This document shows, in pieces, positions 40,728 to 48,473 of a stretch of 64,000 nucleotides of DNA. The notes under the pieces were generated by a model. That model made no database searches. It saw nothing but the letters and a program-made list of their open reading frames with translations, and was not told the DNA's origin. The stretch is from Prochlorococcus sp. scB243_495K23 (GTDB taxonomy: Bacteria > Cyanobacteriota > Cyanobacteriia > PCC-6307 > Cyanobiaceae), in contig JFLW01000086.1 of the NCBI GenBank assembly GCA_000635495.1, positions 103,996 through 167,995 of the forward strand, in the 5' to 3' direction. The stretch's first letter is position 1. Every line of letters begins with the position of its first letter. A program made the position numbers and the translations under genes.

Positions 40728-40767
40728 GCATTCAATGCCACTGCTTTGCTTTAGAAGAATTGAATGC
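40728..40767. ncRNA. hairpin RNA with loop CCACTGCTTTGCTTTAG, sibling of 11942-11985
   Basis: GCATTCAAT/ATTGAATGC 9-bp stem. Confidence 0.4.
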
Positions 40768-40994
40768 ATAATTAGAATCACATTTTAAAGTTATAAGCAA
40801 GTTATGAATTGTTTAAAAGAAAAAAAACAAAAAGAAAGGAATTTTTGAAAGTTATATTTTTAATAAAAAGTAATTATCTAATTTGTGTTTTTGCTTCTAA
40901 ACCTATTAATTTCATAAGGACTTTTGCATTACTTGCAACTGCAGATTAGAGTAGTAAGCGTTTCATTTAAGCTTTCCTTATTTTGTAAAAATTT

Positions 40995-41879
40995 TTATTT
41001 ATATTGATATATTAATTCTGGGTTATAAGAATGAACAAATAACATTGGCTCTTCATTATCTACATCAGTAACTATGTGAAATTTATTATCATCATAATTT
41101 ACTGCTATTCCTCCAGCCCAATTCATGTAGGGGATTTTATATTGATTAATAATTGTATTTGAATCCCAATCATAAATATAGATTTCCCTATTTAAACCAC
41201 TCAATATCCAGATTTTTTTATTTAATACATCATAATCAAGCCCACTAATATCAAAACTATTTAATTGATTTTCATAGTTGGAGAACTTTTCAATTTTTCT
41301 AAAACTAAGTATTTTATTTAATTCACCGTTAATTTTTATTAGCATTGCTGGAAAATCTTGTTTTGCAACAATATATGTTTCCTCTTCTGGTAAAAAAGTT
41401 ATTGCCTCTAGTCCATGACTTTTATTTAAGGTCTGCAATTTAAAGAATTTTTTTATAAGTGAAAAATTCTTCATTTCACTTAATAAGTAGTTTTTATGTT
41501 TTCCGCTATCCAATTCAACAGTAACTACTTTAGGATATTGAGATTCTATTACAGCTACTAAAAGATTACGTTTTTTATTCAAGGTAATACCTTCACTTTC
41601 ATCGAGAGGAGAATTAATTGTTTTTTTTCGATTTATATCTCCTTTAAGATCTAAATTAAACAATTTGGAAGTGTCGTCACTAACCGTCCAAAGAGACTTT
41701 TTATCTACATCAAAAACTAAACCTGAAGGTTCATCAAATTCTAAGTCAACATTGGCTATTGCTCTTTGACTAATAAAATTAATATGAGGAGTATCTAATC
41801 TATCTTTGATTTGTATATTAGCATTAACAGCAGTAGGTAAAGCAAGGGCAGCTAGTAATGGGAGTAGTAAGCGTTTCAT
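40995..41879 (-). CDS. secreted SdiA-regulated/phytase-like beta-propeller protein with MKRLLLPLLAALALPTAVNA signal
   Basis: EPSGLVFDVDKKSLWTVSDDTSKLFNLDLKGD...DESEGITL...LEAITFLPEEETYIVAKQ. Confidence 0.7.
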   Translation of the reverse strand: MKRLLLPLLAALALPTAVNANIQIKDRLDTPHINFISQRAIANVDLEFDEPSGLVFDVDKKSLWTVSDDTSKLFNLDLKGDINRKKTINSPLDESEGITLNKKRNLLVAVIESQYPKVVTVELDSGKHKNYLLSEMKNFSLIKKFFKLQTLNKSHGLEAITFLPEEETYIVAKQDFPAMLIKINGELNKILSFRKIEKFSNYENQLNSFDISGLDYDVLNKKIWILSGLNREIYIYDWDSNTIINQYKIPYMNWAGGIAVNYDDNKFHIVTDVDNEEPMLFVHSYNPELIYQYK

Positions 41880-41883
41880 TTAT

Positions 41884-42288
41884 TTATTCAACAATAATTG
41901 AGCCTCCCATCCCAAAAGGTGCATGAGGAGAACAAACATAATAGTATTTCCCAGCTGATACACCCGTTGTGTTCCATGATAGTTTTCCATCTTGAGTTCC
42001 AGGGGTACCTGATAATGTCCCTGTGGTTACTTGATCACCGCCTCCACGAGAAAATTCAGTCTTTATATAAAACGGATGACTAAACGCATCTACATTAAAA
42101 ACAATAATATCTCCTTTATTAACAGTAACTGTAGGATCATTCCCAGTTACATATCCATTTTTATCTTTACCACTAAGAATATAGTTTTCTATACTTTCTG
42201 CTGAAACATCAATAAAGTAAGTCTCTGACTTTGCATTCGCTGGAAATGAAAAACCTAAAAGCAAAGGCAATAATAAAAGTGAACGCAT
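41884..42288 (-). CDS. secreted plastocyanin/azurin-like cupredoxin
   Basis: FNVDAFSHPFYIK ... YYYVCSPHAPFGMGGSIIVE (C-x2-H-x4-M copper site). Confidence 0.8.
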   Translation of the reverse strand: MRSLLLLPLLLGFSFPANAKSETYFIDVSAESIENYILSGKDKNGYVTGNDPTVTVNKGDIIVFNVDAFSHPFYIKTEFSRGGGDQVTTGTLSGTPGTQDGKLSWNTTGVSAGKYYYVCSPHAPFGMGGSIIVE

Positions 42289-42319
42289 AAGTACAAGGAA
42301 TTTATATAATAATATTAAA

Positions 42320-42364
42320 AAAAAAAGGAGCTAATTGCCCCTTATTGTAGATCGACTGTCAATC
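42320..42364 (-). promoter_or_regulatory. GATTGACAGTCGAT element
   Basis: Minus: GATTGACAGTCGATCTACAATAAGGGGCAATTAGCTCCTTTTTT. Confidence 0.75.
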
Positions 42365-42376
42365 ACCGTATCTAGT

Positions 42377-42469
42377 CTATTGGCCATAACAAATACATTT
42401 ACCCCCTTTCCAGTTTGAACATTTTTTCTTTTTGCATTTCTTTTTCTTTTTCTTTTTCTTATCAGCCAT
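42377..42469 (-). CDS. 30-aa Lys/Cys-rich microprotein MADKKKKKKKKCKKKKCSNWKGGKCICYGQ
   Basis: ORF read directly on the minus strand, ends just before the element at 42364. Confidence 0.45.
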   Translation of the reverse strand: MADKKKKKKKKCKKKKCSNWKGGKCICYGQ

Positions 42470-42510
42470 CCCAAAAACGTTTACTAGTATTTAAATCTTT
42501 TTTTAATTAT

Positions 42511-43440
42511 CTAATTTTTTATGTTATAAATCTTTTCAGCATTCAAGTAAGCAATCTTTTTAGCAACTTCTTCAGGTAATTGATTTAAAATATCACGATA
42601 AATCCTCACTATTTTTGAATATTTTTTCCAGCGGTGTTTTTTATGCGCATCAGTGGCAAATAACAATTTATCTTGATACTCGATTAAGATTTCTTTCCAT
42701 TCATCTTTTAATTGCTTTTTATCATTTAAAAATCCAGATCCAAATTTAGATTGTTTAATAGGATCAGAGATGTTTCCTTTATCTCTACTTTTTTTCGATA
42801 TTGTCATATATACATTGTCATGAGTTGAAAGGATTAATCTAATCTGTTTTGGACTCCCAAAACCCATATGAGGTATTATGAATTTTTGATTTGGGAAATC
42901 AAGGAAAAGTTTAGAAAATTTAGGCCAATCTCTTTCCCAATCATAAAACTCCCAATGTGTCATAACAGGAATATTCTTTGAAGAAAACTTCACTAAAAAG
43001 TCAGTAAACCCTTTTCCTGATGGGTCTAAATATGTTTCTCCTGATTCATGCTGTCTACCATGAGTCTTATCTGCATGAGTGAATAAGATTTCTCCTACAA
43101 AAGAATATTTATATTTATCAATATTTTTCAAAGTTCGCTTTGTGAAGGATTTACCAATGTCATTTTCATGCAAAAAATACTTTGGTGCACCAAGCACTAT
43201 TAAATCTTTGTTGTCTCTATGCAAATTGAGTAATGCTTTTTCATTTTCACCTAAGTATTTTCTACTTCTAGCAAAAAGAGCAATCTTATAAATTCCAGCA
43301 TCTCTCACTCTAGAAATGGATTTTTCAAATCCTGGTCTTTCATCTAATTGGGCCATTGCATCAAAAAGCGGACCCTCATAACCATAGACTTCAAAGGGGG
43401 ATAAAAGTGCAACTAGTAGTGTTAGTAGTAAGCGTTTCAA
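42511..43440 (-). CDS. secreted amidohydrolase-family protein; TTG start within junction TTGAAACGCTTACTAC
   Basis: FTHADKTHGRQ, PVMTHWEFYDW, IIPHMGF, LLFATDAHKKHRW; the ORF-track start at 43512 overlaps the upstream gene. Confidence 0.7.
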   Translation of the reverse strand: MKRLLLTLLVALLSPFEVYGYEGPLFDAMAQLDERPGFEKSISRVRDAGIYKIALFARSRKYLGENEKALLNLHRDNKDLIVLGAPKYFLHENDIGKSFTKRTLKNIDKYKYSFVGEILFTHADKTHGRQHESGETYLDPSGKGFTDFLVKFSSKNIPVMTHWEFYDWERDWPKFSKLFLDFPNQKFIIPHMGFGSPKQIRLILSTHDNVYMTISKKSRDKGNISDPIKQSKFGSGFLNDKKQLKDEWKEILIEYQDKLLFATDAHKKHRWKKYSKIVRIYRDILNQLPEEVAKKIAYLNAEKIYNIKN

Positions 43441-43450
43441 GTGGTCACAA

Positions 43451-43852
43451 TCATACTTCAAAAAAAATTTTTTCATTGATTTGATTTTCATACTGCAAAT
43501 CATCATCTCCAATTTCTATATCCATAAAGTTACATACAATTATGAATGATAAAGATTCTTCTTCTATTGATATCCCTTCATTTTCAAGCCACAAATTAAA
43601 CTCCTCATCTTTATCCCACAAAAAAGTAAATAAGATTTCTCTTCCTAAATAACCATCAGAACATTCAACCCACTCTAATTTCCATTCCATTGTTCCAGGA
43701 AACTGAGTGAAGCCTATAAATGGATCGGGATTTTTATGAATTTTAGTTGCTTCATCTATTTCCTTCTTGGAATATTTATCTTTATCAAAATAAATAGTTT
43801 GAGTAATGTACTCTAAATGAAAATTGTCATCATCTTTCTTTTTTTTAGCCAT
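43451..43852 (-). CDS. hypothetical protein MAKKKKDDDNFHLEY...
   Basis: 133-aa ORF directly downstream of an element copy. Confidence 0.55.
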   Translation of the reverse strand: MAKKKKDDDNFHLEYITQTIYFDKDKYSKKEIDEATKIHKNPDPFIGFTQFPGTMEWKLEWVECSDGYLGREILFTFLWDKDEEFNLWLENEGISIEEESLSFIIVCNFMDIEIGDDDLQYENQINEKIFFEV

Positions 43853-43897
43853 AAAAAAAGAGGGCTTTATCCCTCTATGTTAGATCGACTGTCAATC
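43853..43897 (-). promoter_or_regulatory. GATTGACAGTCGAT element
   Basis: Minus: GATTGACAGTCGATCTAACATAGAGGGATAAAGCCCTCTTTTTTT then ATG 43852. Confidence 0.75.
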
Positions 43898-43934
43898 ATA
43901 TTTAATACAGCGGTGCAAGTAGTAAGCGTTTCAT
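43884..43934 (-). repeat. composite junction copy 3 (10-aa ORF MKRLLLAPLY* + element)
   Basis: ATGAAACGCTTACTACTTGCACCGCTGTATTAAATATGATTGACAGTCGAT. Confidence 0.8.
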
Positions 43935-44010
43935 TCTTTTGTGCATGCTATTTCCCAAGTCTCTTTCAAGATAGGATTATATATTCATAATCTAAATCTC
44001 TAAAAAATAA

Positions 44011-44349
44011 TTACCCTGAGAATCCCATTTTCTGTTCTGCTGCCATTAATGAACCAACAAGCTTATGCTCAGCAACTTTTTCATCGTCAGTCATAACTGG
44101 CTTGATATCAAAATCTATATCAAACTTAACTTTCCAAGGAGCGAAGTGTTCTGTCATTTTTATACCTGCTGAAGCCTGGACAATAATATAAACATTATTT
44201 GAGTAAGAGGCATGATACCTCCCCAAAACTTTAAATCCTTCAAACTCATCATTCAAAGTTCCATCTTCAACAACCTTTAAAAAAAGATCGTAAGCTGCAC
44301 CCATAAGAGCAACATTTTTAAAAGTTGCAGTTACAAAATAAGTATTCAT
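44011..44349 (-). CDS. DUF3303-like protein
   Basis: 112-aa ORF; FKVLGRYHASYSNNVYIIVQA...HFAPWKVKFDIDFDIKPVMTDDE. Confidence 0.55.
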   Translation of the reverse strand: MNTYFVTATFKNVALMGAAYDLFLKVVEDGTLNDEFEGFKVLGRYHASYSNNVYIIVQASAGIKMTEHFAPWKVKFDIDFDIKPVMTDDEKVAEHKLVGSLMAAEQKMGFSG

Positions 44350-44376
44350 TTAATTAATAAATCTAAAATTATTTCT

Positions 44377-44447
44377 AGGATATATTATTTAAAATTGAGT
44401 TAAGGATCTTGAATTGAATACTTGGACTATGGAACTTTTAAAATCGA
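44377..44447 (+). repeat. 71-bp inverted repeat, left arm
   Basis: Reverse complement matches 45221-45291 at 67/71 positions. Confidence 0.9.
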
Positions 44448-44450
44448 CTA

Positions 44451-44759
44451 TTAATCATGATAACCAACTTTAGAAACAATATTTCCTGAAACAGGATCAG
44501 TAACTCCAAGTTCAGGAGACAACTCTTCCATAAATCCTCTAACCTCATCAAGGTGAGCAATCATGGCTGGTCTTTGAGCTGCAATAGCTTCTGCACTTTT
44601 CCAGATCCCAACAAAACAGTAATCATAATCCCCAGTTTTAGCGATATATCTTTGAGTCATTCCCTCAAAACTTGTTTTATCTATTACTTCGAAATACTTA
44701 TCTACACAATCAGATTTTAATTTAAATCGAACAACATTCATAAAATTTTGAGCAGTCAT
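44451..44759 (-). CDS. small ABM-like protein, near-identical to 24110-24418
   Basis: 102 aa, five substitutions. Confidence 0.6.
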   Translation of the reverse strand: MTAQNFMNVVRFKLKSDCVDKYFEVIDKTSFEGMTQRYIAKTGDYDYCFVGIWKSAEAIAAQRPAMIAHLDEVRGFMEELSPELGVTDPVSGNIVSKVGYHD

Positions 44760-44804
44760 AAAAAAAAAGGGTTTTATCCCTCTATGTTAGATCGACTGTC
44801 AATC
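44760..44804 (-). promoter_or_regulatory. GATTGACAGTCGAT element
   Basis: Minus: GATTGACAGTCGATCTAACATAGAGGGATAAAACCCTTTTTTTT then ATG 44759. Confidence 0.75.
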
Positions 44805-44991
44805 AATAAAAGCATAGGGTCGAGGGAATAAGCTACAGACTCAAATTCTGCTTAACGGTGTTTTTCTTGCTTTTTCTTATATGGTTCTATGTTTCGCTAT
44901 TTAGGTTCTATTAGCTTTTAAATAGGTCTTAACATAGCTTATTTATACTTTTTATTATCCTAAATAACTATTAAATAGGGGTTGACGAATT

Positions 44992-45216
44992 ATGCTTGAT
45001 TTCCTGAAAAAGTATCCAATGAGCATCTTATTAGCGATTATTGCTCTTAATTTGCTCTCTATTGCAGGTAGTTTAAAGACTTCAGCAAAACTTGATTACA
45101 AAAAATTAACTTGTTTAGAAGGAAGAGACTTAACAAAAAAACAGTTGCAGAAAAGAATGGGTACTGAAGATTACATATGGCAATGCAATAGGCTCATTAT
45201 AAAAGCAATGCCATAG
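44992..45216 (+). CDS. small membrane protein related to 39401-39700
   Basis: see 39401-39700. Confidence 0.5.
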   Translation: MLDFLKKYPMSILLAIIALNLLSIAGSLKTSAKLDYKKLTCLEGRDLTKKQLQKRMGTEDYIWQCNRLIIKAMP

Positions 45217-45220
45217 ACTT

Positions 45221-45291
45221 TCGGATTTAAAAGTTCCATAGTACAAGTATTCAATTCAAGATCTTTAACTCAATTTTAAATAATATATCCT
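45221..45291 (-). repeat. 71-bp inverted repeat, right arm
   Basis: see 44377-44447. Confidence 0.9.
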
Positions 45292-45333
45292 AACTCTTGC
45301 TTTGGGAGCAATATGTTGTCTCTTTGCCATTAT

Positions 45334-46323
45334 TTATTGATTATTTGCTATGCCTTGCATAGCAAGCTGGCTACATGAGTAGCCTAGATCTGCCAGTTTT
45401 AGCTGTTCGCATTTCTTGGTAAATCTTATCTCGTCTATGTAGAGAACCTGTACAGAATCTGCTTCATCATAACTCCATTCCATGTTCTGTTTGTGTCCTG
45501 TGTTTATCTGTGGCTCATATATTCCAAAGTTAGTAGAAGCCAGACTTGAAGATGGCATTGTGTTTTCCATGTTCACAATCTGTACACCATTTGCCCAGAT
45601 GTTCAAACTCTTGCGATTAGGCACATTAACAATCACATCAATCCATTTACCTTTGAAGTCTGCATAATTGCCCAACTTGATTGTGGGTGGATCCCAATAA
45701 CCTTTGTCTTCGTTTAGAAGCTCACAGATGTTCTTGCCTAATTTCTTCTTGCTGATCACAACACATCTCTTGTCGTGTCCAAATGATCTCAGTTGCACAT
45801 TAACATCGCCGTCTGCATTGATTCCCATTCTGTAGTGTGCGCCGTTGCCTTTGGAATGTACCTGATTGAATATCAGTGGCGTGTATGAATGCACATAGTC
45901 TTGAGGAATATATACAGAGAACGTATGCCATGTGCTACCCCAATCTCTATACCTTGTTCCTATGAACACCCTACGAGCACCTTCATAACAATTATTCCAA
46001 TCGTTCTTGCTTGAGAATGATCTCTTGTAAAGTCCGCAGTCTCCAGGATGCGATTCAAATTTAATAGAAGTTCCGTCCAGTCTAGCTACTTCATCAGTTA
46101 GCATCAAACAGTGATCCGGTCCATCACCTTTTCTCCAACAAGAGTCCCAGTGATTCATACGCATATTCTTACCTTCGAGAACTGTGTCAGGCAAAGCGAT
46201 GATCTTGCTGTTGCCTGAACCTGTGCCTGCTATCAGTTCTTGCCATGTTGTGTCTGCTTTCAAAGGTGAAGTAAGTGCTGACACATATAAGAAAGTCAGA
46301 ATGTTTATCAAGTGTTTCAACAT
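45334..46323 (-). CDS. secreted polysaccharide lyase-like protein, compositionally atypical
   Basis: Signal peptide; SFSSKNDWNNCYEGARRVFIGTRYRDWGSTWHTFSVYIPQDY...LIFNQVHSKG; noticeably higher GC than neighbours. Confidence 0.65.
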   Translation of the reverse strand: MLKHLINILTFLYVSALTSPLKADTTWQELIAGTGSGNSKIIALPDTVLEGKNMRMNHWDSCWRKGDGPDHCLMLTDEVARLDGTSIKFESHPGDCGLYKRSFSSKNDWNNCYEGARRVFIGTRYRDWGSTWHTFSVYIPQDYVHSYTPLIFNQVHSKGNGAHYRMGINADGDVNVQLRSFGHDKRCVVISKKKLGKNICELLNEDKGYWDPPTIKLGNYADFKGKWIDVIVNVPNRKSLNIWANGVQIVNMENTMPSSSLASTNFGIYEPQINTGHKQNMEWSYDEADSVQVLYIDEIRFTKKCEQLKLADLGYSCSQLAMQGIANNQ

Positions 46324-46432
46324 TAGGCTACCAACCCTTCTATTTAACACACTACAAAACATGGAGGAATTGTCATTTTCTATCAAATGCAATTACATCA
46401 ATAATGCAAATTAATTGAATAACTAACAAATA

Positions 46433-46675
46433 TTATGAAGCTTTTTTTAAAAAGTTCTTTCTGTTACGATCCTTCATCTTGTTATACCTTTGATTTATTT
46501 CTGATATGTGAGCTCTAGATTTTATTGCCTTTTCAATTTTTTCTGTCCGAATCTTTAGATCTCTAAGCTCCACAATTGTCAGAGGTTTTTTCTTTTCATT
46601 GGAACTGAAAAGATTGGAAAGTGATTTAAAAGGATTCTTCATGTCCCAAACTAACAACATTAAGGAACATGGCAA
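46433..46675 (-). CDS. small basic protein, paralog of 16469-16678
   Basis: INQRYNKMKDRNRKNFLKK. Confidence 0.5.
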   Translation of the reverse strand: MPCSLMLLVWDMKNPFKSLSNLFSSNEKKKPLTIVELRDLKIRTEKIEKAIKSRAHISEINQRYNKMKDRNRKNFLKKAS

Positions 46676-46848
46676 TAGAGAAAAATAGCCAAATGAAAGA
46701 AAGCAGTAGAAGCGTCAGAAACTACTCCAATCAATTTAACAATCTAGTCGAAAATTTAGTCCTCTTCCCGTACCTAATTGTTCCTCAAACCGCTCTATTA
46801 ATTTAATAACAATAGGAGGACAATAAAGGTGTAGATACAGGAGGTTTT

Positions 46849-47007
46849 ATGAAACTCATTACTCCTTTCACAATCCTAAATCAAAACTTCCATGAAATGG
46901 ATTTGATTAGAGATGGAATGGAAAATAGAAAGTTAGCAACTGAAAGATTGCATGATGATTATAGGAAAATGTACAAATATGCTTATTTAAATTATCCATT
47001 ACAGTAA
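46849..47007 (+). CDS. small hypothetical protein MKLITPFTILNQNFHEMDLIRDGMENRKLATERLHDDYRKMYKYAYLNYPLQ
   Basis: 52-aa ORF with AGGAGG upstream. Confidence 0.5.
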   Translation: MKLITPFTILNQNFHEMDLIRDGMENRKLATERLHDDYRKMYKYAYLNYPLQ

Positions 47008-47118
47008 ATCGACTGTTACTTGGATTATTTCCCTAATAATCATATCCTCTATACGAACAGCTTATTAACCATTTATGAGATTGCAAAGATATAAAAACTT
47101 AGGTTTGAAATATAAAAA

Positions 47119-47153
47119 ACCTATAAACTCACTAAATTAATGAGTTTATAGGT
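47119..47153. terminator. terminator hairpin
   Basis: Perfect 13-bp stem ACCTATAAACTCA/TGAGTTTATAGGT. Confidence 0.75.
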
Positions 47154-47172
47154 CTTATAAAGTCGCAATTTT

Positions 47173-48141
47173 TTAATTGTACTTATCAAAATAATTAAGC
47201 GATATATTTATTGCTTCATCCAATTTCTCTCTTGTCGTACCTTCACCCGACTCCTTTGTTAAACACCTTCTTTGAGCTTCTTTTTTATTGATTGATGTTC
47301 CATCTGCAAGTTTGAATGTTCGATCTGGATACTGTATTACTATATTCTCTGAGCATCCATTAACTGCTATTCCTTTTCCAATTGATCCGTTTAAGCTGAA
47401 GAAATGATTTACTTTCGGTATAGATACATATTCAATTTGATTTCCTGTTTCTTTAACAAGATTATAATAATATTCGCATGCGATGGGGTTATAATGGCTG
47501 TCCTCACCTTTAATTATTAAAGTTTTTATATTAGATTTGAATGGAAAAGAAACTTTGTTACATCCAGGTTCTGCAGCCACTGCTGCTTTAAATAAATCGC
47601 TGTTTGCCCTTTTGTCTTGAAGCTTCAATACTTGACTTGCACCATAACTAAAACCAGAGTAAAAAATTTTTGATTTATCAAATCTTTCATCCTTAGATAG
47701 TATCGAGATAAGTTTTTCACTAATCAAAATACCGTTTGGAAACTTTCCTTTATCTGAAGGTTTTAACTTTCTTTTATAAAAAGAATCAAGCAAAGCTATC
47801 GCATAACCTCTTTCTAAAGCTTTTTCTACTAACCTTCTCCCCCATTCGTCTGTTCTACCTCCCCATTTCTCGAACCTTAAACCATCTCTATTACTTCCAT
47901 GTTGGTGAATAATTAGGGATAATTTTTTATTCTTGTAATATTTTGGAAAATGAATTTGAGCTAAAACATCATTTCTATCTGGAAACTTCTTATCAGGCAC
48001 TTTAAATTTAATTACTTCTATATTTTTATTATTTACTTTAATTATTTCAGCCTCTGAAAAGTTCGCTCTATCTTCATTCGTAAGAACAGGTTGAGAATTT
48101 ATAGCGATAGCAGCTAGTAGTGAAAGTAGTAAGCGTTTCAT
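47173..48141 (-). CDS. secreted alpha/beta hydrolase (dienelactone hydrolase/LpqC-like) with MKRLLLSLLAA signal
   Basis: LIIHQHGSNRDGLRFE, FYSGFSYGASQVLK. Confidence 0.75.
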   Translation of the reverse strand: MKRLLLSLLAAIAINSQPVLTNEDRANFSEAEIIKVNNKNIEVIKFKVPDKKFPDRNDVLAQIHFPKYYKNKKLSLIIHQHGSNRDGLRFEKWGGRTDEWGRRLVEKALERGYAIALLDSFYKRKLKPSDKGKFPNGILISEKLISILSKDERFDKSKIFYSGFSYGASQVLKLQDKRANSDLFKAAVAAEPGCNKVSFPFKSNIKTLIIKGEDSHYNPIACEYYYNLVKETGNQIEYVSIPKVNHFFSLNGSIGKGIAVNGCSENIVIQYPDRTFKLADGTSINKKEAQRRCLTKESGEGTTREKLDEAINISLNYFDKYN

Positions 48142-48473
48142 TTATCTAATTTAGATATATTGTCCCAACTTGGCTTCTTACCTACTTTTTTAATTAATTC
48201 CTTTCTTTCCTCAGGAGTTAAAGGTTTATCATCAATAACCTTTTTAAAATTACTAGAACCTTCTGGATCAATTGCATTTTGCTTCTCACCAATCTGTCTA
48301 ATATATTTTCTTAGCTTTTTATCTGGCAAACCAGCAACTGCTATTAAGGCAGCAAAACTAAATAAGAAACCGCCTACAAACCACAAAAATCCGTTATAAC
48401 CTTTTTCTTCAGCAACATTTAAACAATATAAACCAGTTATAAAAAATACAACTAGTGAAATGATAAAAACCAT
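48138..48473 (-). CDS. small membrane protein
   Basis: Two hydrophobic segments; stop overlaps the next ATG (ATGA). Confidence 0.6.
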   Translation of the reverse strand: MVFIISLVVFFITGLYCLNVAEEKGYNGFLWFVGGFLFSFAALIAVAGLPDKKLRKYIRQIGEKQNAIDPEGSSNFKKVIDDKPLTPEERKELIKKVGKKPSWDNISKLDK

